A stretch of 64,000 nt of DNA from an uncultured Sphingobacteriaceae bacterium (GCA_946480915.1 CAMLLO010000002.1:1-64000), one strand, 5' to 3'. Shown: positions 29,116 through 39,729, numbered from the stretch's first letter. Made by a program: numbers and translations. The notes: generated by a model from the sequence alone, not told the origin.

Positions 29116-29314
29116 AATTTGGCCGATAGTTTGAAAAATCCAAGATAAAGGAAAGCCGCAACATCTGCAATAAAGTTATTTCTTGTTGAACTTTTTTGCA
29201 TGTTTATACTTATATTATAGAATTGATGTTTTATAAAGAGGGTGATCTGTTATATAAACCGACAGAATTTTCCTTTAATTTGCATTTTTGCAACATTCTG
29301 AAAAGAATACATTC

Positions 29315-29944
29315 ATGCTTGAACTAATAATATCAGGAATAGGGTTAGGCATCGTGCTCTCATTTGTTACAGGGCCTGTCTTTTTCGCACTTATCAAAAC
29401 CAGTATAGAAAAAGGCTTCCATGCTGGGATGTGGCTAGCAGCCGGTGTGGTACTAAGTGATTTGATTTACATTATTCTAACTATTTATGGTTCCTCCTTC
29501 ATACAGGTAGAAAACAGCTATAAAGTTCCAATTGGAGTTATTGGTAGTGTTATTCTTCTAGGAATTGGTATCTATTATTTTTTTAAAAAGGTAAAAATTA
29601 ATCACGAAAACATAAACTGCAAAAAGCGCAATACAGGATATTTCTTTAAAGGATTTCTGATGTGCATTTTTAACCCTTCGATGTTTTTATATTGGGTTAG
29701 CGTAACAAGCGGATTCATTTCTATGCATGGTCAGCTCGACACCGGCGAAATATTACCTTTTTTTGGGTCGATCCTGGTTACCCAATTTAGCATGGATACC
29801 GTTAAAGCCTATTATTCTAACAAACTACGTTACCGTATAAAAGAAAACACAATGGTTATCCTCAACCGCACCGCAGGGGTTTTAATTATTATTTTCGCTC
29901 TTAAGCTGATTTATAATTTAGTATTTACCCACTCTGTTTTGTAG
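29315..29944 (+). CDS. LysE/RhtB-family exporter
   Basis: A 209-residue membrane protein with five to six helices. GIVLSFVTGPVFFALIKTSIEKGFHAG near the N-terminus is the family signature, and FLMCIFNPSMFLYWVSV the central helix. These proteins export amino acids or related metabolites. The ATG at 29315 (MLELIISGIG) is used; a TTG at 29288 would add nine residues. The gene ends in a strong hairpin shared with the convergent amidotransferase gene. Confidence 0.85.
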   Translation: MLELIISGIGLGIVLSFVTGPVFFALIKTSIEKGFHAGMWLAAGVVLSDLIYIILTIYGSSFIQVENSYKVPIGVIGSVILLGIGIYYFFKKVKINHENINCKKRNTGYFFKGFLMCIFNPSMFLYWVSVTSGFISMHGQLDTGEILPFFGSILVTQFSMDTVKAYYSNKLRYRIKENTMVILNRTAGVLIIIFALKLIYNLVFTHSVL

Positions 29945-29959
29945 GGGAGAAAGAAAGAA

Positions 29960-30002
29960 AAAAGGGTAGAATGAAATCTTGCCATCTTCATTCTACCCTT
30001 TT
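29960..30002. terminator. Bidirectional terminator
   Basis: Perfect 16-bp arms (29960-29975 and 29987-30002) with an 11-nt loop lie between the convergent LysE-type and PurF-like genes. T-rich tracts occur on both sides (A-run before, TTTTCTTT after). Confidence 0.85.
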
Positions 30003-30012
30003 CTTTAATGAA

Positions 30013-31917
30013 TTACACGTAAGCTCTTTGATTCTTTCCTTCTACCCAGTTCATATAGGCTCTATTCACCACTTTATTACCTCCAGGGGTTGGATAGTTT
30101 CCTGAAAAATACCAATCGCCTAAATGATTAGGACAAGCTTTATGGAGATTATCCAATGTTTGGTAAATCACCTGAACCTCTGCTTTTACATCCGGGGGAG
30201 AAATGATTTTTGCTATTCGGGCGGATATCTCTTCATCTGTAAAAGGCTCGTAAATGGCTTTCACGTAATTTGGAACCTGTTCTTTATCCAAAGTTACCGA
30301 TGCTTTGCACTTCTCGTAAACTTCCCAAATAAGATGCTCGCGATCTGTTTCTTTTAATAAGGAAATTGCTGCCTCAAATGCAACAAACTCTCCCATTCTC
30401 GACATATCGATACCATAACAATCGGGGTACCGAATTTGAGGAGCAGAAGACACTACAACAATTTTAACAGGACCTAAGCGGTCGAGTATGCGTAAAATAC
30501 TTTGTTTAAGGGTCGTTCCACGGACGATCGAATCGTCGATTACAACTAAAGAGTCTTGTCCTCTTCGGATAAGACCATAGGTAGTATCGTAAATATGCGA
30601 TACCATATCTTGCCGGTCTGCATCCTGAGTTATGAAAGTTCGAAGCTTCGCATCCTTAATTGCAATTTTCTCAACCCTCGGAGCGATATTCAGCATATCT
30701 TCCAGCTCCTGATCGGAAATCTTATCAGCCCTGTTTAACAGCGTTTCTTTTTGCAGCTGATTTACGTATTTATATAAACCATCCACCATTCCATAAAAAG
30801 CAACTTCGGCAGTATTAGGAATGAACGATACAACTGTATTTTTCAAATCATTATTGACGGCTTTCAATATCTGAGGGCACAATAAGCGTCCCAGCTCTTT
30901 CCGTTCTTTATAAATATCTGCATCGCTGCCTCTTGAGAAATAAATCCGTTCGAATGAACATGATTTCGGCTCTCCAGGCTCTCGGAACTGTTCTTCCGAT
31001 ATCTCTCCGTTCTTTTTAATAATAAGAGCGTGTCCGGGCTTGATTTCTTTAATAGAGGTAATTGGAACGTTAAACGCTGTTTGTATAGCGGGGCGTTCTG
31101 AAGTAACAACAGCTACCTCGTCATCAATGTAATAGAAAGCCGGGCGGATACCTGAGGGATCTCGCATAACAAATGCATCACCATGACCAAATATACCTTC
31201 AATCGTATAGCCGCCGTCCCAGGTTTTGGCTGAACGACGAAGAATCTTGGCCACATCAATATTATCAGCTATTAACTGACTTATCGTGGCATTAGAATGG
31301 CCGTCGCCTTTATATGAATCAAACAATTCCTGATTTTCCGCATCAAGAAAGTGACCAATTTTTTCAAGAACTGTAACTGTATCTGCCCTTTCTTTCGGAT
31401 GCTGACCAAGTTCATACAATTGCTCTAATAATTCGTCAACATTCGTCATGTTGAAGTTACCTGCAATCACCAGATTACGGCTCATCCAGTTATTCTGACG
31501 GAGGAACGGGTGGCAATTCTCTATGCTGTTTTTACCGTGTGTTCCGTAGCGCAGATGGCCCATCAGTACTTCACCGGTGAAACTGATATTTTCCTTTAGC
31601 CATTCAGCATCTTTAAACAATTCAGGAGAATTACTTTGCACGTCGGCAAACTTCTTCTGTACATGCTCAAAAACCTCTGATACAGCACTTGAGCCCATGG
31701 CCCGGTAACGGCTTATATAACGATTACCCGGAGAGACATTTAATTTAATCGTGGCAATACCCGCGCCATCCTGTCCCCTGTTATGCTGCTTTTCCATTAG
31801 CAGATACAGTTTATTCAGACCATATAGGGACGTGCCGTATTTTTCCTGATAGTAAGAGAGAGGCTTTAAAAGACGGACAAGTGCGATACCGCACTCATGT
31901 TTTATGGATTCACTCAT
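30013..31917 (-). CDS. Long PurF-like amidophosphoribosyltransferase
   Basis: A 634-residue two-domain protein: an N-terminal class-II glutamine amidotransferase (Cys9 in HECGIAL after an eight-residue leader; EKQHNRGQDGAGI; MGHLRYGTHG) and a C-terminal PRPP-binding domain (VVIDDSIVRGTTL at about 455-470). PurF makes phosphoribosylamine in purine synthesis. This one is over 100 residues longer than typical PurF and has divergent sequence in the usual PDSG site (FIPNTAEVAFYG). Exposure of Cys9 would need leader removal. It may be a paralogue beside a normal purF elsewhere. It stands alone, upstream of a strong terminator. Confidence 0.8.
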   Translation of the reverse strand: MSESIKHECGIALVRLLKPLSYYQEKYGTSLYGLNKLYLLMEKQHNRGQDGAGIATIKLNVSPGNRYISRYRAMGSSAVSEVFEHVQKKFADVQSNSPELFKDAEWLKENISFTGEVLMGHLRYGTHGKNSIENCHPFLRQNNWMSRNLVIAGNFNMTNVDELLEQLYELGQHPKERADTVTVLEKIGHFLDAENQELFDSYKGDGHSNATISQLIADNIDVAKILRRSAKTWDGGYTIEGIFGHGDAFVMRDPSGIRPAFYYIDDEVAVVTSERPAIQTAFNVPITSIKEIKPGHALIIKKNGEISEEQFREPGEPKSCSFERIYFSRGSDADIYKERKELGRLLCPQILKAVNNDLKNTVVSFIPNTAEVAFYGMVDGLYKYVNQLQKETLLNRADKISDQELEDMLNIAPRVEKIAIKDAKLRTFITQDADRQDMVSHIYDTTYGLIRRGQDSLVVIDDSIVRGTTLKQSILRILDRLGPVKIVVVSSAPQIRYPDCYGIDMSRMGEFVAFEAAISLLKETDREHLIWEVYEKCKASVTLDKEQVPNYVKAIYEPFTDEEISARIAKIISPPDVKAEVQVIYQTLDNLHKACPNHLGDWYFSGNYPTPGGNKVVNRAYMNWVEGKNQRAYV

Positions 31918-32042
31918 AATTGTTAACGAGTATGCAAAATTAAGGTATTAATTCTAGAAAGTGTTAAAAGCTTAACGGAAAATATCAACAAAATACATGG
32001 ACCCATCCGAAAATCATATTCTTTACCAACTATAGACAATTG

Positions 32043-33539
32043 TTACATTAGCAAATGGGGAAATATTCCAAATAATATCAACAAGAGTGTTAAAAAAAGT
32101 GTAAGATAAGTGAGCGGATCGCGCTTCTCTACTATATTAAGTTCGATTTCTGACTGCTTTAGGAAGGCGTAAAGGGGAATTTTCAGATAATAAAAGAGTG
32201 AGACCACAGTGGTAAGCGCTCCGGTAACTAGCAGAATCAACATCCATACCGATCCGGATGACGAATAATATTCAAAACCAGCAGAAAAGATGACCAGTTT
32301 GGCTATAAAGCCGGCAGTAGGAGGTAATCCTGTTAAGGCTATGAGTACGATTACAAAACACACGAATTCAAGTTTTAAAATTTTTCCTAAACCTTTATAG
32401 CCTCTCATGTCTGTTATTCCAGTCTGACTTTCGATTTTATCAACTAACATAAATGCCGCCATGTTCATTATCGCATAAACGGCCATGTAAAAAATCAGAC
32501 TTTTAAAACCACCGCCTTCTAACGATATAATAGCCATCAAGGCGAATCCCGTATGACCGATTGAGGAGTAAGCGAGCATCCGTTTTACATTGTTTTGCCA
32601 GATGGCACTAAAATTCCCAAACACCATTGTCAGAAGTGACACCACGGCCAGAAGTGTTTTGAAATCAAAAAGCGAATTGCCGTACCCACCTATTTCAAAC
32701 ATATGGAAGGGTTCAATAAACCTGATCAACAATGCAAAACCCGCTATTTTTGGTGCAGTAGAAATGAATGCCGTTACTGGAGTTGGTGCTCCTTCGTAAA
32801 CATCAGGCGCCCAAAAATGAAAAGGTACAAAAGACAACTTAAATCCAATACCAACCAGCACTAAACCCAGTGCGAGCGTAACTGCCGGCCCGGAGGTCAC
32901 GTTCAAATTGTTTAAAAAATTCGAATCGCCAATAGTTATACTTCCTGTGAGTGCATATAAAAGTGACATACCGTAAAGCATCACTGCCGAACAGATCGAA
33001 CCAAAAAGCACATATTTCATCGCGGCTTCGGTTTGTTTGTCGTTGCCAGATGCATAGCCAACCATTAGATAGGAGGCAATAGAAACCATTTCAATCGAAA
33101 TATAAATCATGAGCAAACTGGCGGACATGCTCATTAAATTCAAGCCTATTAATACCGCTGGTAAAAGCATATACATATCTCCAACTCCTTTTTTATGAGT
33201 TTGAAGAGCTGTATTATACCTTACAAAAAAGGCAAAAAGAATTGCAACAAAACTAAAGATGAATTTGAAAGAACTGCTTAGGCTATCAAGGACTATGGTA
33301 TTGCTAAACAGTAGGATCCTTGAGATATCGCCACTTTGAACAAATCCCGTAATAACCGAAAGCAGTATTCCCGATATACATACATAGAATGCCAGCGATG
33401 ATCTCTTACCCGGGATAAATAGATCCGCCAGAATTACAATAATGAAAGTTAAAACCAATACCAGCTCAGGAAGCAGATGAGAGAACCCTGAAATGGTAGA
33501 GTCTAATAATTGAGAAATATATGGCAGAAACTCGTTCAT
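32043..33539 (-). CDS. nuoN: NADH-quinone oxidoreductase subunit N
   Basis: A 498-residue antiporter-like membrane subunit of respiratory complex I with about fourteen helices. The conserved proton-channel segments are visible: YISIEMVSIASYLMVGY (Glu in helix 5), LSFVPFHFWAPDVYEGAPTPVTAFIS and KRMLAYSSIGHTGFAL. Its ATG overlaps the nuoM stop in the arrangement TAATG, so it is translationally coupled. It is the last gene of the nuoH-N run. Confidence 0.96.
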   Translation of the reverse strand: MNEFLPYISQLLDSTISGFSHLLPELVLVLTFIIVILADLFIPGKRSSLAFYVCISGILLSVITGFVQSGDISRILLFSNTIVLDSLSSSFKFIFSFVAILFAFFVRYNTALQTHKKGVGDMYMLLPAVLIGLNLMSMSASLLMIYISIEMVSIASYLMVGYASGNDKQTEAAMKYVLFGSICSAVMLYGMSLLYALTGSITIGDSNFLNNLNVTSGPAVTLALGLVLVGIGFKLSFVPFHFWAPDVYEGAPTPVTAFISTAPKIAGFALLIRFIEPFHMFEIGGYGNSLFDFKTLLAVVSLLTMVFGNFSAIWQNNVKRMLAYSSIGHTGFALMAIISLEGGGFKSLIFYMAVYAIMNMAAFMLVDKIESQTGITDMRGYKGLGKILKLEFVCFVIVLIALTGLPPTAGFIAKLVIFSAGFEYYSSSGSVWMLILLVTGALTTVVSLFYYLKIPLYAFLKQSEIELNIVEKRDPLTYLTLFLTLLLILFGIFPHLLM

Positions 33540-35140
33540 TATTTTAAATTAACCAAACGAATAAGTTCCAGTACTGATGCATTCATTTTATCAAAAGCCA
33601 AAGACGGCATAATACCCAAAACCAAAGCAAATACAGTTAAGGTTGTTAATGCAAAAATCTCCCTGCCATTCACATCCTTGAGCTTTAAGCGCCAATCCTC
33701 GCCGCCAATTAAACGGGTTTCACCAAAGAACATGCGTTGCAGAGTCCACAATAAATAAGCAGCGCCTAATAAAATTCCTACTGAGCCACAAACTGCCATC
33801 CATCGCGGCAGCAAACCATTTACATTTTCTGAAGTGAATGCTCCGATAAGGCTGAATGCTTCCGCGATAAAAGCAGAAAAGCCTGGTAATCCCAACGAAG
33901 CAAAAAAGGCGATCAAAATAAATGTTGTATACTTTGGCATAATCAGGGCAAGGCCTCTAAAATCGTATATTTCGCGACTGTGAACCCTATTATAAAGCAC
34001 TCCGACCAAAAAGAAAAGCATGGTTGATAAGAAACCATGACTAATCATTTGAAGCATAGCGCCACTTATTCCTTCAGCGGTGACCGAGGCAATTCCAAGG
34101 AGTACAAAGCCCATATGAGAAACAGAAGAATAAGCAATAAGCCGTTTAAGATCTTTTTGCGCCAGGGCATTTAAGGCTCCATAAATAATAGAAACTACTC
34201 CGATCAAACCAAGCCACCAGGCAGATTCGATGGCCGCATCCGGAAAAATACTAACGCATACCCTTAAAATTCCATATCCTCCAATTTTTAATAGAATACC
34301 TGCCAAAATTATGGAAACCGGAGTCGGCGCTTCTACGTGAGCATCGGGTAACCAGGTATGCAATGGCACGATAGGCACTTTGATAGCAAAGGCGATAAAC
34401 AGCACTATAAAACCTAGTAAACGGGCTGAAATACCAAATATCTGCTGATTCGCTATGGATGAAAAAATCGAACCTTCAGTATAATTCGACGGGTTCATCA
34501 TGTGCAGCATATTGAAAGTATGATTGCCTGTTACCGGGTCGGTTACAGAAAAATACAGACCAATAATTACCAGTAGCATAAACACCGATCCGAAAAGCGT
34601 ATACAAGAAAAACTTTATGGCTGCATACTCACGACGAAGGCCGCCCCACATTCCGATAAGGAAATATAGCGGTAAAAGCATTAATTCGTAAAAAATGTAG
34701 AACAGAAAGAAATCCAGAGCACAAAACACTCCCATAACCGCAGTGTTCAGTAACATTAATAAAGCAAAATACCCTTTCAGGTTCGTTTTTATTTCCCATG
34801 ATGATAGCACAGCGATCAGCATCACCACCGAAGTGAGCACGAGAAACGGCATGGAAAGTCCGTCGATCCCTAAAAAATAGTCTATTTGCAAAGCACCAAG
34901 TGACCCGAGATTCAGGTTTATCCACGGCAGGCGTTCCACCAATTGATATTTTGACTGAGTATCTATACCGGAAAACAATGAAGCGTCAAAATTCAAATAA
35001 ATGAAAGCGCTTATCATCAACTGAATCCCAACCGTTCCGAGTGCAACATATTTATATTTTTGTTGCCACGACGAAGGGAGGACGAGGATAAGCAAGCCTG
35101 CTAAAATTGGAATGAATATTAAGAGTGAAAGCAAACTCAT
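33539..35140 (-). CDS. nuoM: NADH-quinone oxidoreductase subunit M
   Basis: A 533-residue antiporter-like proton-pumping subunit. Key elements are FYIFYELMLLPLYFLIGMWGG (conserved Glu), VPIVPLHTWLPDAHVEAPTPVSIILAGILLK and KDLKRLIAYSSVSHMGFVLLG. Membrane segments run through the whole length. It begins 5 bp after nuoL and overlaps nuoN by one base. Confidence 0.97.
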   Translation of the reverse strand: MSLLSLLIFIPILAGLLILVLPSSWQQKYKYVALGTVGIQLMISAFIYLNFDASLFSGIDTQSKYQLVERLPWINLNLGSLGALQIDYFLGIDGLSMPFLVLTSVVMLIAVLSSWEIKTNLKGYFALLMLLNTAVMGVFCALDFFLFYIFYELMLLPLYFLIGMWGGLRREYAAIKFFLYTLFGSVFMLLVIIGLYFSVTDPVTGNHTFNMLHMMNPSNYTEGSIFSSIANQQIFGISARLLGFIVLFIAFAIKVPIVPLHTWLPDAHVEAPTPVSIILAGILLKIGGYGILRVCVSIFPDAAIESAWWLGLIGVVSIIYGALNALAQKDLKRLIAYSSVSHMGFVLLGIASVTAEGISGAMLQMISHGFLSTMLFFLVGVLYNRVHSREIYDFRGLALIMPKYTTFILIAFFASLGLPGFSAFIAEAFSLIGAFTSENVNGLLPRWMAVCGSVGILLGAAYLLWTLQRMFFGETRLIGGEDWRLKLKDVNGREIFALTTLTVFALVLGIMPSLAFDKMNASVLELIRLVNLK

Positions 35141-35145
35141 ATAAC

Positions 35146-37194
35146 CTAAAGAAATATTTTAATTATAAAAAAAGTTAGGGCTGCAAGTATCATAGAAAGC
35201 AGATAATGCTGCAACCTACCGGTTTGAAAGTATCGTGTAACATTCCCTATTGATTTACTTATCGAACCCGAGGCATTTACCAATCCATCCACGATATATT
35301 TATCTACCCAATGAGCAATTAAGGATAAAATCACCCCTGCTTTAGCTGCCGAATTCACGATTCCATCTATAACTATTCTATCAAAACGATACGTTGATTT
35401 GGATAAAGAAGTGATTCCATTCACAAAAACCGTTTGATAAAGTTCATTGAAATACCATTGTCTTTCTGATAATAAGAAGAGTACGCTTCGGGACAAATCC
35501 GGAGACTTACTCCTTTTAGCGTACCAATTATAGGCAACAAGAATCACCAGAACCGCTAAAACATTTACCGTTACCGGGATGACAGTATGATAAAAACTAA
35601 CCGGTTTTATTTCCCTTACTGAAGAAAAGCCTTCTATTATCCATGAACCATCGTAATGCAACGGATTGAATGAAAATGCAGGAAACACACAGAATACCGC
35701 TAAAATCATCAATACGTATTTCATCGCATTTGGTGCTTCGTGCAGGCTTAACTTAATATTAGCAATCTTCTCTAACTGCAAGTCGCCGAAGAAAACCTTG
35801 AATATTAACCGGGCTATATAAAAAGCCGTAAGCCAGGAAGTAAGCAAAGCGGAATAAGGAATGAGTTTCGTCCAATTATTTTGAATAGCTGCCCACTCAA
35901 ATGATTGAATTAAAATAGCATCTTTTGATAAGTAGCCGGATGTAAGCGGAATACCAACTAAGGCCAGTGAAGCCAGCACCATTGTAATGAATGTGATTGG
36001 CATCTTCTTTCTCAAACCACCCATATTCTGGATATTCTGATGATCGAAGTGTAATCCGTTCTTTTCTTTTACATCAGCCATTTCGTGGATAACAGCGCCG
36101 GCAGCCAAAAACAGCAGACATTTAAAAAAAGCGTGTGTTACCAAATGAAAAATTCCGGAAGCATAAGCGCCAACGCCCATGGCAATCATCATAAAACCTA
36201 ACTGCGAAATTGTCGAGAAGGCGAGAATTCTTTTTATATCGTTTTGTGTAAGTGCAATGGTGGCAGCCATAAAGGCTGTAAATGACCCTATTGACGCAAT
36301 CACTAATAATACAGTAGAATCGAAAATCGGATAAATTCTTGCTAACAGGAAAACCCCGGCCGCCACCATTGTAGCTGCGTGAATTAAAGATGATACGGAG
36401 GTGGGACCTTCCATCGCATCAGGCAACCATGTATGCAGTGGAAATTGGGCAGACTTGGCGGTCGCTCCAAAAAAGAAAGCCAAACCTGCCAGGGTTAACC
36501 AGATAGCCGGCATATTACTGCTTCCATTTACCCATAAGCCGTTTTCTATTATGGAATTTAAAACCAAGCCTCCTTCTTTGAAAAGAAGATCAATGTCGAA
36601 GGTTTTAAACTGTGAAAATACAATCATGATTCCCGTCAGGAAACCTAAATCACCGAGGCGATTCATAATAAAGGCCTTTTTACTGGCTTGGGTGGCAGAA
36701 TCTTTCGTAAACCAAAAACCAATAAGAAGATAGGATGAAAATCCTACTAACTCCCAAAACATGTACAGAACCAACAGATTGTCTGTGATTACAAGGCCAA
36801 GCATGGAAAAGCAGAATAAACTGAGATAAGCCCAGTAGCGGGGGAGGTATGGATCGCCCTGCATGTATTTGGTAGAATAAATATGCACTAATAATGCAAT
36901 TGAGGTTACCAGCAATAACATTATTACCGAAAGGTTATTAAGCAATATACCAACCCTAAAAACAGTGTCGCCAATTGTAAACCAGGATGTTTGCTGATGG
37001 GCACTTACATTATTCCATATCTGTGAAAAAAGGAAAGCAGAGATCAGAAAGCTAACAGCTATTGTAGATATTGATAAAAACGCTCCCCCACCCTTTTTTC
37101 CGGGAGTTAATAAAATCCCTAAAAATGACAGCAGCGGCATCAATGCCGCTATTACGGCTAATAAACTTAAATTCCCTTCAGTTAATGTGTCCAA
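35146..37194 (-). CDS. nuoL: NADH-quinone oxidoreductase subunit L
   Basis: A 682-residue subunit, somewhat longer than the 613 of E. coli, with an extended C-terminal part that should include the lateral amphipathic helix. Conserved motifs are LYMFWELVGFSSYLLIGFWF, AQFPLHTWLPDAMEGPTSVSSLIHAATMVAAG and NDIKRILAFSTISQLGFMM. It lies one base after nuoK and 5 bp before nuoM. Confidence 0.97.
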   Translation of the reverse strand: MDTLTEGNLSLLAVIAALMPLLSFLGILLTPGKKGGGAFLSISTIAVSFLISAFLFSQIWNNVSAHQQTSWFTIGDTVFRVGILLNNLSVIMLLLVTSIALLVHIYSTKYMQGDPYLPRYWAYLSLFCFSMLGLVITDNLLVLYMFWELVGFSSYLLIGFWFTKDSATQASKKAFIMNRLGDLGFLTGIMIVFSQFKTFDIDLLFKEGGLVLNSIIENGLWVNGSSNMPAIWLTLAGLAFFFGATAKSAQFPLHTWLPDAMEGPTSVSSLIHAATMVAAGVFLLARIYPIFDSTVLLVIASIGSFTAFMAATIALTQNDIKRILAFSTISQLGFMMIAMGVGAYASGIFHLVTHAFFKCLLFLAAGAVIHEMADVKEKNGLHFDHQNIQNMGGLRKKMPITFITMVLASLALVGIPLTSGYLSKDAILIQSFEWAAIQNNWTKLIPYSALLTSWLTAFYIARLIFKVFFGDLQLEKIANIKLSLHEAPNAMKYVLMILAVFCVFPAFSFNPLHYDGSWIIEGFSSVREIKPVSFYHTVIPVTVNVLAVLVILVAYNWYAKRSKSPDLSRSVLFLLSERQWYFNELYQTVFVNGITSLSKSTYRFDRIVIDGIVNSAAKAGVILSLIAHWVDKYIVDGLVNASGSISKSIGNVTRYFQTGRLQHYLLSMILAALTFFIIKIFL

Positions 37195-37195
37195 A

Positions 37196-37501
37196 TTAAT
37201 CTCTTAATTGATCGATTGTAGTTGGATCGATTGTTCTATAATATTTGTAAACATTCAAAATAATAGCCAGCGCAACGGCTACAGCCGCAGCAGCAAGCAC
37301 AATAACAAACAAGGCGAAAACTTGCCCTGTTGAGGCCATTTTATCGTATCTACTAAAAGCCACAAAGTTAAGAATGGCGGCATTTAACATAAATTCTATT
37401 CCAATCAACATTAAAATAGCATTCCGCTTTGCTAAAACCGCATAGAGTCCGATGCAGAATAAAATTGCACTAACGATCATAAAATGCGACAATGGTATCA
37501 T
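37196..37501 (-). CDS. nuoK: NADH-quinone oxidoreductase subunit K
   Basis: A 101-residue subunit with three helices, the normal size. LIGIEFMLNAAILNFVAF carries the conserved membrane Glu, and a second conserved acidic position is expected near residue 70, where this protein reads VIVLAAAAVAVALAI. The start overlaps the nuoJ stop by 4 bp. Confidence 0.95.
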   Translation of the reverse strand: MIPLSHFMIVSAILFCIGLYAVLAKRNAILMLIGIEFMLNAAILNFVAFSRYDKMASTGQVFALFVIVLAAAAVAVALAIILNVYKYYRTIDPTTIDQLRD

Positions 37502-38037
37502 ACGTCCCTCTCCTTTCGCGCCAAATGAGCGGCGCCAATTAAAGCCATTAATAGCAATACGGAAACTACTTCAAATGGTAGCAGATATCGCGTCATGATA
37601 TTAATTCCTATGTAATGAATGGTGTTGTCTGTTGGCTTTAACGTGTTATTTTCTGCTTCTTTTATCCATTTTAGCTCTTCCGGATGGAGATTTGAAAATA
37701 CAAGCATCAGAATTCCAAAGAAAATTAAGGAGGCTAAAATCCCGGGAACATAATGGAGAAACCCTGGTTTAGACTTGACATCCGGATTATTCAGCAACTC
37801 TCTGTTAGATAATAGAAAAGCAAAAATCATTAACACCAATACGCCACCTACATAAATTACCAGTTGTGTAATTGCCACAAAGTCCGCCAGGGCAAATACA
37901 AACAGGCCGGCCATGGTGAACAGAGTTAAAAAAAACAGAAAAATAGAGCGTACGAAGTTTCTCAGGCTGACCACTAACAGTGCAGAGAGCAGTGCAATAG
38001 CACTTAAAACATAAAATAGTATTTGTTCAACCGTCAT
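37498..38037 (-). CDS. nuoJ: NADH-quinone oxidoreductase subunit J
   Basis: A 179-residue membrane subunit with five helices. The FADFVAITQLVIYVGGVLVLMIFAF helix, with its pi-bulge region, is the family signature. Its start overlaps nuoI and its end overlaps nuoK by 4 bp each, so the run is translationally coupled. Confidence 0.95.
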   Translation of the reverse strand: MTVEQILFYVLSAIALLSALLVVSLRNFVRSIFLFFLTLFTMAGLFVFALADFVAITQLVIYVGGVLVLMIFAFLLSNRELLNNPDVKSKPGFLHYVPGILASLIFFGILMLVFSNLHPEELKWIKEAENNTLKPTDNTIHYIGINIMTRYLLPFEVVSVLLLMALIGAAHLARKERDV

Positions 38038-38627
38038 TCTTCCCTTTTCTGTGCAGCCTTTAACGCTGCGTCTTTAGCTGCCTGACGCTCTGCCATCTGT
38101 CTAGCAAGCTCCTCACGTTTTTCTTCGGCTTCCTTTGGAGACATATCGGAAAACTTGTACGTTAATTCTGAAATATGAGTCAAGGGCCGATCATACTCAT
38201 TGGTCATCGTGATGCATTCTGTGGGACAAACTATCGTGCATAATCCGCAAAACATACACTTTCCCATATCAATATCGAACTTGGCAGCATACAGGCGTTT
38301 TGTTGTGCCGTCGGATGTCTGTCCGATCGGACCAGTAGATTTAATACTCTCTATTTCGATGCAGTCAACAGGACAAATTTTCGCACATAAATCGCAAACT
38401 ATACAATCGTCAATTTCAACATGCAGCTGATAGCGTCCAACTTCCGGAATAGGCATTTTTTCGTGTGGATATTGTACCGTAACCGCCCCGGTTGCCTGTT
38501 CAAAATAATTATCATCTTTAATATTTATCGACTTCCGTTTTTTATTTATGGCAAATAGATGCCTTATGGTTAGGCTTAATCCTATCCAGGTTGTTTTAAA
38601 TGCAGATATAACGGTTTTAAATATCAA
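38034..38627 (-). CDS. nuoI: NADH-quinone oxidoreductase subunit I (two 4Fe-4S clusters)
   Basis: NuoI carries clusters N6a and N6b of complex I. The two ferredoxin motifs are CIVCDLCAKICP (Cys75, 78, 81, 85) and CMFCGLCTIVCP. The frame is open to an ATG at 38717, but that start would overlap nuoH by 76 bp. The TTG at 38627 is chosen: it is preceded by AGAAGAGAAAAA, lies 14 bp after the nuoH stop and gives 197 residues. A Lys/Glu-rich tail of about 40 residues follows the second cluster motif. Confidence 0.9.
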   Translation of the reverse strand: MIFKTVISAFKTTWIGLSLTIRHLFAINKKRKSINIKDDNYFEQATGAVTVQYPHEKMPIPEVGRYQLHVEIDDCIVCDLCAKICPVDCIEIESIKSTGPIGQTSDGTTKRLYAAKFDIDMGKCMFCGLCTIVCPTECITMTNEYDRPLTHISELTYKFSDMSPKEAEEKREELARQMAERQAAKDAALKAAQKREE

Positions 38628-38641
38628 TTTTTCTCTTCTAT

Positions 38642-39712
38642 CTAAATCACCAGCAAGGCCCAAATACCTGAAATCATCATACATAAAAATGCCAAAGGAG
38701 TTAATACCTTCCAGCATAAGTTCATTAGCTGATCAACCCGCAATCTGGGTAATGTCCAGCGCAGCCACATTTGAACTCCTACAATCAGCATTACTTTTGA
38801 TATAATCCAAAATATGCCCCAGAAAGGTCCGGTAGTCCAATCGGCCAGGTGTACAGCACCAATATTTGGCAATGGGGTATTCCATCCGCCTAAAAACAAA
38901 ATTACGCCAAACATTCCGGTTAAAAACATCATGGAATATTCGCCTAAGAAAATAAAGGCGAAACGTATCCCGGTATATTCAGTATGGAATCCGGATACGA
39001 GCTCAGATTCAGCTTCCGGTATATCAAAAGGCGCCCTGTTACATTCTGCCAGCGACGCAATGAAATAAATAATATAGGCAACGATGAGATGTGGAGCCTG
39101 AAAAATGTTCCAGGCAAAAAAACCACCAATTTCTTGTACGTTCCAAAATCCGAGGAACTTGATCGATTCGGCAGATAGAACGCCTTGCTTATTTGCAATC
39201 AATTGCAGATCCAGAGTTTGAGCGATCATAACTGCGCTTATAATTGCTATACCTGCCGGAATTTCATAGGAAACTACCTGTGCAACCGAACGCAGAGCAC
39301 CGAGCAAAGAATATTTATTATTTGAGCCCCAACCTGCCATGAGAATTCCGACGGACTCGATAGAAACAATTGCGAAAACATAAAAAACCCCGATATTTAA
39401 AGCGGTGGGCACAATATCCGGGCCCCAGGGTAGTGTAGCAAAACCCATATAAACCGACAGAAAAATAATTACCGGAGCGGCTGCGAATAGAATTTTATCT
39501 GCTGCTGCAGGAATAATAAATTCTTTCTGGAGCATTTTAAGGATATCGGCAAGAGTTTGCAAACTTCCATACTTACCCACCTCCATTGGGCCTAAGCGAT
39601 CTTGAATAAACGCCGACACCTTTCGTTCAGCATATACTGCAAATAGTGCAAAAACAGCAACGAAGGAGAATAATAATACAGCTACAAAAAAATATGTGAT
39701 ATAGAAATCCAA
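38642..39712 (-). CDS. nuoH: NADH-quinone oxidoreductase subunit H
   Basis: A 356-residue membrane subunit at the quinone site, with eight helices. [21 protein letters not shown] near the N-terminus, [25 protein letters not shown] and [24 protein letters not shown] are the diagnostic loops. The start is TTG at 39712; no ATG is available nearby. It is the first nuo gene here and no nuoG precedes it; a consensus -7 box at 39730-39737 suggests its own promoter. Confidence 0.95.
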   Translation of the reverse strand: MDFYITYFFVAVLLFSFVAVFALFAVYAERKVSAFIQDRLGPMEVGKYGSLQTLADILKMLQKEFIIPAAADKILFAAAPVIIFLSVYMGFATLPWGPDIVPTALNIGVFYVFAIVSIESVGILMAGWGSNNKYSLLGALRSVAQVVSYEIPAGIAIISAVMIAQTLDLQLIANKQGVLSAESIKFLGFWNVQEIGGFFAWNIFQAPHLIVAYIIYFIASLAECNRAPFDIPEAESELVSGFHTEYTGIRFAFIFLGEYSMMFLTGMFGVILFLGGWNTPLPNIGAVHLADWTTGPFWGIFWIISKVMLIVGVQMWLRWTLPRLRVDQLMNLCWKVLTPLAFLCMMISGIWALLVI

Positions 39713-39729
39713 TGTTTAAAACGCTGCTG

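Noticed and set aside
38628..38717. Upstream ATG start for nuoI
   Set aside because: It would overlap nuoH by 76 bp; the TTG at 38627 has a purine-rich leader and correct spacing.
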